From: Desulfobacteraceae bacterium
Lineage (GTDB): Bacteria > Desulfobacterota > Desulfobacteria > Desulfobacterales > Desulfosalsimonadaceae
Direction of reading: 5' to 3'
NCBI GenBank assembly: GCA_011390465.1
Contig: JAABSH010000009.1
Coordinates: 1-64,000, forward strand
DNA: 64,000 nucleotides
This document shows positions 25,642 through 33,174 of this stretch, piece by piece (the stretch's first letter is position 1; every line of letters begins with the position of its first letter). The translations under genes were made by a program, and so were the position numbers. The notes below the pieces were generated by a model, which was not told the origin of the DNA, did no database searches, and was given only the letters and a program-made list of their open reading frames with translations.

Positions 25642-25668
25642 ATTCGGATAGCTTGCCATCCCCACTAA

Positions 25669-25840
25669 CGCCATAGAGAACCCGAACCATTGGACGCATT
25701 GAGCCGCCTGAAAATTAAAGATGGCATTAAACTTAATTTTGAGACAAATCGTCCCAATCTGAGCCCGAAACAGGTTCGTTGACTGTGCCTAAAAGTGTTC
25801 AACAAATACTTAAATAAGATAAAGGTTGCGGGAAAATAAA
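25669..25840 (+). pseudogene. Broken ORF remnant, possibly a transposase C-terminus
   Basis: One frame reads L-D-A-L-S-R-L-K-I-K-D-G-I-K-L-N-F-E-T-N then R-P-N-L-S-P-K-Q-V-R and stops near 25783. The next stretch in another frame continues plausibly with K-V-F-N-K-Y-L-N-K-I-K-V-A-G-K. The continuity suggests one gene broken by a frameshift or stop. The composition is compatible with the tail of an IS transposase, but the family is not established. It flanks the promoter side of the defence operon. Confidence 0.3.
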
Positions 25841-25909
25841 TTTGGATAAACACGCTGCTTTCGCCCTTAAGTCATCCATTAAGAAGCTGTGTTTTAATAC
25901 GCTGACCCC

Positions 25910-26710
25910 TTAATTCCCCTTCTCACCAGTCCCCAGGTCTCTGCTGAGCTTCTGGTAAAGTTTTTTCGATTCCTGATACACAGGGCTGCCGTCAATTCCA
26001 GGTTTGCCCTCAGCGCGGATGAAAAACGTCTCCAGGACATCCCGGGCCGCCTCATTTTCTCCGGCCATATTGTAGAGAAGCGCCAGACCATAATAGGCAT
26101 TGGGAATTACCTGCTGCTGGATGGCTTCTTTGAAAAGCACCTCAGCTTTCTGGAATTCACCGGTTTCCATCATCATGGCCCCATAATTGGTGGCAAGCAT
26201 GGCATCGTCCGGATGATGCTCCAGGCACAGGTCATAATAAAACGCAGCCAGATCCGGCCTGTTTTCATTTCTTGCATAGATATTGCCGAGCATGATGCTG
26301 GCCCATTTGTCTTTTGGATCCATCTGAATGCATTCCTGAAGACAGTGCTTTGCTTTTTCCAAATCATTTTTATCCAGATAAATTTTGGCCATGTTGCGCC
26401 GGGCATCCACGTTTTCCGGAATCACATCCAGCACTTCCTGAAAATGCTTCAACGCCTTGGAAAACTGTTCCTTTTCAGCGGCTTTGACACCCTTTTTCAG
26501 CGATTGCATGGCTGAATTGAATTTTTGGGGGGTGGCGTCTTTAAATTCAATTTCCACCATATCCGCTTTGATGGTGATGTTCATTGTTTTGGCGATCACA
26601 CCGTAAATCTGCCGGATGCGTTTAATCACATCTTCTTCAGAGCCGGATGCCGGATCAAATCTTTTTCCGGGCGCGATCATTATGTCTTTCAAGGGAATAC
26701 GCAGTTTCAT
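25910..26710 (-). CDS. TPR-repeat protein
   Basis: This 266-aa protein has a unique N-terminal part (1-65, with a short beta segment I-T-I-K-A-D-M-V-E-I-E-F) and then at least four tetratricopeptide repeats between about 75 and 245 (for example A-L-K-H-F-Q-E-V-L-D-V-I-P-E-N). There is no signal peptide or membrane helix. It is the last gene of a three-gene minus-strand unit with another TPR protein that shares the same N-terminal organisation, so the two may be paralogues. Function unknown; TPRs mediate protein-protein contacts. Confidence 0.85.
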   Translation of the reverse strand: MKLRIPLKDIMIAPGKRFDPASGSEEDVIKRIRQIYGVIAKTMNITIKADMVEIEFKDATPQKFNSAMQSLKKGVKAAEKEQFSKALKHFQEVLDVIPENVDARRNMAKIYLDKNDLEKAKHCLQECIQMDPKDKWASIMLGNIYARNENRPDLAAFYYDLCLEHHPDDAMLATNYGAMMMETGEFQKAEVLFKEAIQQQVIPNAYYGLALLYNMAGENEAARDVLETFFIRAEGKPGIDGSPVYQESKKLYQKLSRDLGTGEKGN

Positions 26711-26743
26711 GATAGGATGGGGATACTCTTTCTATGAAATTTT

Positions 26744-27808
26744 CTAATTGAACATGTCCAGGGCCGCGTTATACTCTTTTTCCAGGTCAATGCCGGCATC
26801 AACCTGCGGATCGATCTGCTTCAAGCCAACATACATATAGGAAAGGAGCTGAAGGCCGGAAAACTCTCCGTCCAGCCCTTTAAGTCTGTATTTTTGATCC
26901 GGGTTGTTAATATCCAGGCCGGAACGGCCGAGCATGGCAATTTCATAGACAAGCATCTGGGTCTTGTCCGGCCCCAGTTCCCTGAATTTTTCAAGTGCGG
27001 CAAGGCAGTACCGGACAGCATCCGGTCGCATCTGGCCGCCGGAGCTTTTTCGCAGGTTTGTTCCTGAAATTTTCGTCAATGCTTGTCTGGATTTTTCTGC
27101 CAACTCTGTGTATGGGGCCAGTTCGATGACTTTCCTGAAATGCGCATCCGCGTCAGTGTATCGCTTCAATTGAAACAGACACAACCCGCAGCTGTAGCGG
27201 GCCAGCGGATCATCCGGCAGCAGGACGGCAGCTTTTTCAAGATACGGCAGGCCTTTTTCAGGATCATCCTTTGCCAGGGCACCGCCTAAATTTTTCAGGG
27301 TATAGGGATCTTCAGGATCATGGGAATAACTTTCCTGAAGCGCTGCCAGGGCCTTCTGCGTTTCACCGGACCGACTGTAGGCAACGGCAAGGGCGTTCCA
27401 TGCCCGGCTGTTTTCGGGTTCCTGTTTAACGAGCAGTGACAGCAGGGTAATGGCTTTCCCGGCATCGCCTTTGTCGCTGAGAACGATGCCGTAATTGTAG
27501 AGAATGGCAGGATGATCGGCATATTTTTCATACAGGGCGGCAAGCATGGCCTCTCCCTGGGAAGTCTCTCCTTTTTTGAGGAACTCCACTGCCGCCAGCA
27601 CGGCCCGGTCCGTGTCCTTCATGGAAACCGGAAACCAGTGGACCGTCACTGAATCCTGGTGAATTTTGATTTCAGTTTCTCCGCCGATGGCCCTGAAGTA
27701 ATCATTAAAAAACGCGGTTACGGTTTTATGAATCTCATTTTGCGGAATATTTTCACATCCCGGCAAATCTGATACATTAAAATTAAATTGAACAGGCTCC
27801 AGTGCCAT
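26744..27808 (-). CDS. TPR-repeat protein
   Basis: This is a 354-aa cytosolic protein. The N-terminal 80 residues (beta segment T-E-I-K-I-H-Q-D-S-V-T-V-H-W-F) resemble the start of the neighbouring 266-aa TPR protein. They are followed by TPR repeats over about 80-240 and a distinct helical C-terminus (240-354). A CGGAG site precedes the ATG, which lies 1 nt after the stop of the 253-aa gene, so the two are co-translated. Role unknown. Confidence 0.85.
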   Translation of the reverse strand: MALEPVQFNFNVSDLPGCENIPQNEIHKTVTAFFNDYFRAIGGETEIKIHQDSVTVHWFPVSMKDTDRAVLAAVEFLKKGETSQGEAMLAALYEKYADHPAILYNYGIVLSDKGDAGKAITLLSLLVKQEPENSRAWNALAVAYSRSGETQKALAALQESYSHDPEDPYTLKNLGGALAKDDPEKGLPYLEKAAVLLPDDPLARYSCGLCLFQLKRYTDADAHFRKVIELAPYTELAEKSRQALTKISGTNLRKSSGGQMRPDAVRYCLAALEKFRELGPDKTQMLVYEIAMLGRSGLDINNPDQKYRLKGLDGEFSGLQLLSYMYVGLKQIDPQVDAGIDLEKEYNAALDMFN

Positions 27809-27809
27809 T

Positions 27810-28571
27810 TTATATCTCCGTATATTCCCATTGGTAAACCGAATTTAAGTTCAATTTCAGCGCCCAGGCATCCACCGTGCGAACATATTTCTGCGCGCCG
27901 GTGGCGGATATATCATCAAAAATCGTCAGCAGTTCTTTGCCTTTGTGAAGCGCATCCGCTGCAACAAACGGTAACAGGATATGGCCGGTGCCGGATATCC
28001 GGGACCAGTACACGGCAAAGGCCGCGTTCATGGCGGCATTGGGCTGAAAAACAGTATCCGGCGTGATTCGGCGGATTGCAGGCTCCAGGCTCTGATGGCA
28101 TTCCTTTATTTCGATGTTTGCGGCGGTTTCCATCATATCAACAAGCCCGGGGCATTCCTGCCGGCAAATATCCATTGACAGCATCTGTGACGGTACTGAA
28201 ACAAGCTGCTGAAAAAGGCCCCTTACCATAAATGCTGAAAAATCCAGTGACTTGCCAGCATCAAATTCGGCAAGCTTTGCGTCTTTGGCAGTTTTTTCTA
28301 TCAGCTCATCAACTTTTGCATTATCTGTTGTGAAAACAGGGATACGCGTCGGATCAGACCATTTATTAAGCAGCATGGCGCATTGAAGCGCGACAATGTA
28401 GTCACCCATGTGAGCATATTTCTGGTTGATCGTGATAATATGAACAGGGTTGCGGGGACTGGCGGCCATCATCTGCGCAAATCCCGTAAAACCGGCGTCT
28501 GACCCGATGGAAACCCTGCATCCGGTGACATCTTCGACTTTTTCAATCATCTTTCTGGTTTCGCGGTGCAA
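27810..28571 (-). CDS. Hypothetical protein heading the TPR operon
   Basis: This 253-aa soluble protein belongs to no family I recognise. The N-terminal part alternates strands and helices (P-V-H-I-I-T-I-N then D-Y-I-V-A-L-Q-C-A-M-L-L-N-K-W), and the rest is helical. The TTG start at 28571 has GGAGG five bases upstream and is preferred. An ATG at residue 8 (28550) lacks such a site. It leads an operon with two TPR proteins. Regulation is not visible; the upstream DNA holds dispersed repeats. Confidence 0.7.
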   Translation of the reverse strand: MHRETRKMIEKVEDVTGCRVSIGSDAGFTGFAQMMAASPRNPVHIITINQKYAHMGDYIVALQCAMLLNKWSDPTRIPVFTTDNAKVDELIEKTAKDAKLAEFDAGKSLDFSAFMVRGLFQQLVSVPSQMLSMDICRQECPGLVDMMETAANIEIKECHQSLEPAIRRITPDTVFQPNAAMNAAFAVYWSRISGTGHILLPFVAADALHKGKELLTIFDDISATGAQKYVRTVDAWALKLNLNSVYQWEYTEI

Positions 28572-28788
28572 ACGGGCCTCCGTTTTTTGCTGGGGGGTTG
28601 GCGAGCAAAAGAAACACGCAAACAGGTAAATTCTGATCTTTGTACTCTATTTGCACTATAATTTAAACGCTTTTCTGGAAAAAATGCGGTTTGGCGTATA
28701 TTGTCTCAGGGAAAAATATCATTTGATTTTCAGAACCTGCATTGTCATAAAATAATCAGGTTCGCTGATAACTTGATAGTTCCCAGTT

Positions 28789-28905
28789 TTGTCATTCCTG
28801 CGAACGCTGGAATGACAAAACTGGGTGATTATTCTGGATTCCCGCTTTCGCGGGAATGACACCGAAAAATTATTCTGGATTCCGGCTTTTGCGGGAATGA
28901 CACCG
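28789..28905. repeat. Three tandem GTCATTCC/GGAATGAC palindromic units
   Basis: Three hairpin units lie at about 28789-28816, 28834-28864 and 28875-28905. Each is built on TTCCCGCTTTCGCGGGAATGAC-like arms, here with variations, and separated by ATTATTCTGG spacers. A further copy lies near 33050. They are REP-like intergenic repeats in front of the glycyl radical enzyme gene. Confidence 0.7.
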
Positions 28906-28964
28906 AGAGATTATACTGGTTGCCTTTCTTTTACCCCTTTTTACCCAAAGGAGTTTTTCCCGGG

Positions 28965-31331
28965 ATGACACGGATGCCCCCGACAAATAATCGTATTTTG
29001 TTTCTGAAAAATGCGGTTCAGAATTTTAAACCCGGCATCTGCACTGAACGGGCCGTTATCTGGACACAATATTTTAAAAATCCCAAAAACAAACGCAAAC
29101 CTGTCTGCATTCAGATTGCCGAGGCGTTTGGCGATGTCCTGCTGAAAAAAACCGTAAGGATCTACCCCCGCGAGCTGATCGTCGGTAATTTCTCCTCCAA
29201 GCGGGTGGGCGGCCAGGTTACGCCCGAGCTGCTCGGTGTGCCGGTGATGCAGGATATTTTCAAATTTCCCCGGCGAAAAACCAATCCGTTAGAGATTTCC
29301 CCGGCTGAAACCTGGCAGCTGCTTCGCATCCTGCCCTTCTGGATGCCTCGTTTTCTTGCCATTCGCGCCTATAAATCCCCTCTTACCAAAATCCGAAAAC
29401 TCATCAGCCAGTTGAGATCCCATTTTTATGTGATGAACGAAGCCGGCGGCGTGGCCCACACCATTCCGGATCATGAAAAACTGATCCGGATCGGCACAGA
29501 CGGGTTTCTTGAAGAAATATCCGGCCATCAGCAACGGGTGGAAAACGGATCAGACGCGTGGCAGTTTCATGACGCCATGAAAATCAGTGTCAATGCCTTT
29601 GCAGAATTTTGCAGCAGATATCATGACCTGGCCCTGGATCTTGCGGAAAAGTCAACAGACTCCAAAGAACAGATGAATCTCCGGGAAATTGCAGCAACGC
29701 TTGCGACCGCCCCGCGCAAAGGTGCGTCTACCTTCCGGCAAGCCCTTCAGATCGCCTATCTGGCCCATATCGCCATTATGATGGAAAGCCTTGATAATTC
29801 CATCGGCCTGGGGCGCATGGACCAGTATCTGTATCCCTATTACAAACAGGATGTGGAAAACGGCATCCTGACAAAAGCCGAAGCCACTGAACTGATTGCC
29901 GCGTTTTCCATTAAAATGTGCGAACTGGTGCCGGTGTTTCCGGAAAACGTGATCAATTTTCACGGCGGATTTTACAATGCCCAGGTCGTTACGGTGGGCG
30001 GCATGGACGAACACGGAAGTGACGCCACCAATGACCTGAGCTATATTTTTCTGGAGGTCATGAACACCCTGCGGATGCGTGAGCCCAATTACCATGCCCG
30101 CATCCATGATAACGCACCGGCGCCCTATGTTGACCGGATCATCGCCAATCTCTGTGACGGAAGCAATACCCCGGCACTGTATAATGACGAAGTGATCATC
30201 CAAACCATGCTGAAAAGCGGTTATAATCTTGAAGACGCCAGAAACTATTCCGGCGTGGGATGTGTGGAGCCCATCTGCCCCGGCAAAAGCTTTGCCTCCA
30301 CCAATGCCGCCATGGTGAATGTTCCCCTGATTCTTGAACTGGCCCTGAATGCCGGCCGGCGGTTTCATTCTCCTGTGCGCAGCGGCGCGGCAACACCGCC
30401 TGCCGGGCAGATGAAAACCATGGCAGATGTCAAACAGGCGTTTGAGGCCCAGCTCGCGTGTATCGTCAGCAGATTGGTGGAAAACCTTCACGCCCTTGAA
30501 CAGGCAAACCGGGACTTTCATCCAACCCCTTTTACCAGCGCGCTTCATGACGGCTGTATTGCTTCGGGAACATGCACCACTGCGGGCGGCGCTGTGTATA
30601 ATTTTTCCGGCATCCAGGCGGTCGCGCCCGTGGCAGTGGGAGATTCGTTGTATGCCATCGAGCAGGTGGTGTTTAAACAAAAAAAAATCACCCTGCCCGA
30701 ACTGGTGGGTCTTCTGAAAAAAAATATCCCGGACCCCAAATGGCTGGCCATTCTGAAAAACCTGAAAAAATTCGGCAATGACGAAAAAGAAGTGGATGAA
30801 TGGACCCTTTATGTGGCACACGCTTTTGGAAAATCCCTGGAAGGGTATCGCAGTGTCCGGGGCGGGAAATACCTGATGGGCATTTATTCAGATACGATTC
30901 ACGAATTTTTCGGCCGCATCACCGGCGCCTCTGCATACGGCCGGCGCAAGGGCGAGTGTTTTTCTTCCGGTATTGCACCGGGCAACGGATTGGACCGGAA
31001 AGGCCCCACTGCCCTGATCAATTCCGTGAACCGGTTTGACTTTACCACCATCCCCAACGGCATTAATTTCAACATGAAATTTTATCCGCAGACGTTAAAA
31101 GGCCGGAAAGGCAGGATGCTGCTCTCGTCGCTTTTAAAAACCTATTTCGCCCGGGGCGGGATACAGACCCAGATCAATGTGCTGGATCCGGAAGTGCTCA
31201 AACAGGCCCGGGAAAACCCGGATCTGTATCCGAACCTGATTGTCCGGGTATCGGGTTACACGGTTTATTTTAATGATCTCAGCCCGAAGGTCAAAGATGA
31301 AATTATCCAGAGAAGCTTTCTTGCGGCATAA
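28965..31331 (+). CDS. Glycyl radical enzyme (pyruvate formate-lyase-like), substrate unassigned
   Basis: This 788-aa oxygen-sensitive radical enzyme uses a C-terminal glycyl radical and an active-site Cys thiyl radical. Cys433 lies in G-V-G-C-V-E-P with Glu435, the pattern of glycerol/diol dehydratase and choline lyase type enzymes rather than PFL itself. Gly764 lies in R-V-S-G-Y-T-V-Y-F. The N-terminal PFL-like domain includes Y-P-R-E-L-I-V-G-N. The start at 28965 follows AAAGGAG; an earlier in-frame ATG (28920) overlaps a repeat and lacks a site. No radical SAM activase is encoded in the window, which every such enzyme needs. The substrate cannot be named from sequence alone. Confidence 0.9.
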   Translation: MTRMPPTNNRILFLKNAVQNFKPGICTERAVIWTQYFKNPKNKRKPVCIQIAEAFGDVLLKKTVRIYPRELIVGNFSSKRVGGQVTPELLGVPVMQDIFKFPRRKTNPLEISPAETWQLLRILPFWMPRFLAIRAYKSPLTKIRKLISQLRSHFYVMNEAGGVAHTIPDHEKLIRIGTDGFLEEISGHQQRVENGSDAWQFHDAMKISVNAFAEFCSRYHDLALDLAEKSTDSKEQMNLREIAATLATAPRKGASTFRQALQIAYLAHIAIMMESLDNSIGLGRMDQYLYPYYKQDVENGILTKAEATELIAAFSIKMCELVPVFPENVINFHGGFYNAQVVTVGGMDEHGSDATNDLSYIFLEVMNTLRMREPNYHARIHDNAPAPYVDRIIANLCDGSNTPALYNDEVIIQTMLKSGYNLEDARNYSGVGCVEPICPGKSFASTNAAMVNVPLILELALNAGRRFHSPVRSGAATPPAGQMKTMADVKQAFEAQLACIVSRLVENLHALEQANRDFHPTPFTSALHDGCIASGTCTTAGGAVYNFSGIQAVAPVAVGDSLYAIEQVVFKQKKITLPELVGLLKKNIPDPKWLAILKNLKKFGNDEKEVDEWTLYVAHAFGKSLEGYRSVRGGKYLMGIYSDTIHEFFGRITGASAYGRRKGECFSSGIAPGNGLDRKGPTALINSVNRFDFTTIPNGINFNMKFYPQTLKGRKGRMLLSSLLKTYFARGGIQTQINVLDPEVLKQARENPDLYPNLIVRVSGYTVYFNDLSPKVKDEIIQRSFLAA

Positions 31332-31511
31332 ACATGGAAGTCAGGTAATATTTTCGTTTGTTTCATGGTAAAAAAAGGTATGGTCAATACTTCAGCAGTT
31401 TAAATAAAAAAAGAGGCTGATGATGGATGCTTCACGCCGGATTGATAAAGTCTGCCGGAAATGTAGCATCAACCGCCAGCCCGCTGATTTTGTTTTCTGG
31501 CAGTCTCAACC

Positions 31512-31692
31512 CGATGTCATTAACTTAGGCCATATGCGTAGGGGAGGGGTTTATCCCCTCCCGGCATGGGTCGCCTTTTTCGCGGGAGGGGATAAACCCC
31601 TCCCCTACATTGAGACCGCTTAAATTAACGACATTGAGCGGGAGGGGGTAAACCCCTCCCCTACATTAAAACCGCTTAAATTAACGACATTG
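31512..31692. mobile_element. MITE-like palindromic element, copy 1 (with extra 3' half-unit)
   Basis: The element begins CGATGTCATTAACTTAGG and ends TTAAATTAACGACATTG, imperfect terminal inverted repeats. Inner arms GGGGAGGGGTTTATCCCCTCC and its complement form a long hairpin. The right end carries an additional half-unit (about 31638-31692). Flanking words AGTCTCAACC (31502-31511) and AGCCTCAGCC (31693-31702) match at 8 of 10 positions, which would be an aged target duplication. Confidence 0.7.
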
Positions 31693-31702
31693 AGCCTCAG
31701 CC

Positions 31703-31895
31703 CGATGAAAAACGGTTGGCGGATATGCCGTTGCGTTTCACGGACATCCCCGTTATACAAAAGCTATTGACATCCGGGTTGAATTAACACCGAAAAAAAC
31801 CGGCCAAACCGCAGGACACACTGAGGGATGACGGACACCGGCTTTAATGAGCGTTTTTCCGGCATAACAAAAAATATCACAACTGAGAGAAATAT
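31703..31895. other. Short intergenic region, nothing recognised
   Basis: No ORF with a ribosome binding site and no structured RNA was seen between the repeat and the pRiA4b ORF-3 gene, apart from AGAGA just before its start. Confidence 0.4.
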
Positions 31896-32486
31896 ATGAA
31901 TAACCGGTTCTATGCCCTCCAGATCACACTGATGGATATCGACCCTCCCATCTGGCGCTATTTTGTGGTGCCTGCCGACATCACCCTGGACCGGCTTCAC
32001 GATGTCATCCAGATCGTGATGGGATGGACGGACAGCCATCTTTACCAGTTTTCCATTGGAAAGCACTGGTATGCCGAAAATGTCGAATCAGAACTGGATG
32101 GGCTTAAAAGCAGTAAATACCGTCTCAAAGACCTGGTTAAAAAGAAAGGCCGGGCGGTTGAGTATCTTTATGATTTTGGCGATACCTGGCTGCATCATCT
32201 GAGCCTTGAAGACAACCGCTATAACATTGAAAATCTGCACGGGAATATTGTCTGTCTGGATGGGGAACGGGCCTGCCCGCCGGAGGATGTCGGTGGAGTG
32301 ATGGGGTATGATGATCTCTGTAAAATTTTGAATGATCCAAAACACGCGGATTATGAAAGCACCAGAGACTGGATTGGCACGGATTTCTACTTTGAAAAAT
32401 TCGATATCCAGTCCGTGAACGTTGAACTTTTAAAATACATGCGCTGGTCCCGAAACCGGTATCTGCCATGGGAATCCGGTGATTGA
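31896..32486 (+). CDS. Plasmid pRiA4b ORF-3 family protein
   Basis: This 196-aa protein contains the family hallmarks. It starts Y-A-L-Q-I-T-L-M-D-I-D-P-P-I-W-R (7-22), then L-D-R-L-H-D-V-I-Q, a W-T-D-S-H-L-Y-Q-F segment, Y-D-F-G-D-T-W-L-H-H, and the C-terminal C-P-P-E-D-V-G-G. The family is widespread on plasmids and IS elements and in chromosomes. Its function is unknown and it is often annotated as a plasmid protein. It is followed 6 nt later by a YwbE-family gene, likely co-transcribed. Confidence 0.9.
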   Translation: MNNRFYALQITLMDIDPPIWRYFVVPADITLDRLHDVIQIVMGWTDSHLYQFSIGKHWYAENVESELDGLKSSKYRLKDLVKKKGRAVEYLYDFGDTWLHHLSLEDNRYNIENLHGNIVCLDGERACPPEDVGGVMGYDDLCKILNDPKHADYESTRDWIGTDFYFEKFDIQSVNVELLKYMRWSRNRYLPWESGD

Positions 32487-32492
32487 ATTATC

Positions 32493-32723
32493 ATGGAACC
32501 GCAAACCGGTAATACAAAACCAGACGGCCGCTGTCGGGCGGATATCACTCCCGGCAGGGAGGTGGCGATTGTTTTGAAAAAAGATCAAAGAACCAATAAA
32601 TTAACCAACGGCATTGTCAAACACATATTGACAAAATCCCCCACCCACCCCCATGGGATCAAAGTCCGCCTGGAAAGCGGCGAGGTCGGCCGGGTTAAAG
32701 TGATACTTTCGTTGTTGAGGTGA
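32493..32723 (+). CDS. YwbE family protein (DUF2196)
   Basis: This 76-aa protein contains I-T-P-G-R-E-V-A-I-V-L-K-K-D-Q-R-T, then L-T-N-G-I-V and H-P-H-G-I-K-V-R-L-E-S-G, the conserved core of the small YwbE family. It is predicted to be a compact beta-barrel. Function unknown. It lies directly behind the pRiA4b ORF-3 gene. Confidence 0.85.
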   Translation: MEPQTGNTKPDGRCRADITPGREVAIVLKKDQRTNKLTNGIVKHILTKSPTHPHGIKVRLESGEVGRVKVILSLLR

Positions 32724-32880
32724 AATTATTGAAAATACACTTAAATGGCACTGACGAAGAAAGAGATGTATCAACCCCCCTGAATTCGGGAAAAAATAAC
32801 TTCAGAAAAAATCCTTTTTGTTTTGATACGGGTTCTTAAGCCCTTTTCTCCCCCTTTACCCATTTACTCGACAGTTCAAA
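32724..32880. other. Short intergenic region, nothing recognised
   Basis: There is no gene. The right part runs directly into a palindromic repeat whose left terminus is missing. Confidence 0.3.
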
Positions 32881-33035
32881 GTAGGGGAGGGGTTTATCCC
32901 CTCCCGGCATGGGTCGCCTTTTTCGCGGGAGGGGATAAACCCCTCCCCTACATTGAAACCGCTTAAATTAACGACATTAAGCGGGAGGGGATAAACCCCT
33001 CCCCTACATTAAAACCGCTTAAATTAACGACATTG
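32881..33035. mobile_element. MITE-like palindromic element, copy 2 (left end missing)
   Basis: This is the same family as copy 1. The left arm begins at GTAGGGGAGGGG without the terminal repeat, the right part carries one and a half units, and it ends in TTAAATTAACGACATTG. No target duplication can be read because the left terminus is lost. It abuts a CATTCCCGC-type repeat. Confidence 0.7.
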
Positions 33036-33049
33036 ACTTGCCGATTATG

Positions 33050-33084
33050 CGGGATTCCCGCTTTCGCGGGAATGACACCGAGAG
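33050..33084. repeat. CATTCCCGC-type hairpin repeat
   Basis: CGGGATTCCCGC and GCGGGAATGAC arms meet in a tight loop. It is the same family as the units near 28.8 kb, here immediately upstream of the P-type ATPase gene. Confidence 0.65.
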
Positions 33085-33174
33085 GGAACAGGCCGCTGCC
33101 GCTGGCGATGACATTTCGTGAAAAAAAAATTGCTTCCTTTTAAAATTTCAGATGATGCGATGGGAGAACAACCA

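Noticed and set aside
28920-28964. Upstream ATG as the start of the glycyl radical enzyme
   Set aside because: It lies at the edge of the GTCATTCC repeat array without a ribosome binding site, whereas 28965 follows AAAGGAG and places Cys433 and Gly764 at family-typical positions.
29652-30821. Minus-strand ORF of 389 aa inside the glycyl radical enzyme
   Set aside because: It is antisense to a gene with intact active-site and glycyl motifs. Its His-rich composition is typical of reverse-complement translation.
31420-31623. Small 67-aa ORF after the glycyl radical enzyme
   Set aside because: Its second half is the MITE-like palindrome, which also gives open frames in other copies, and there is no convincing start region.
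31512-33035. CRISPR array
   Set aside because: The repeated GGGGAGGGGTTTATCCCCTCC blocks are inverted arms of individual elements, not regularly spaced direct repeats with unique spacers, and no cas gene is present.
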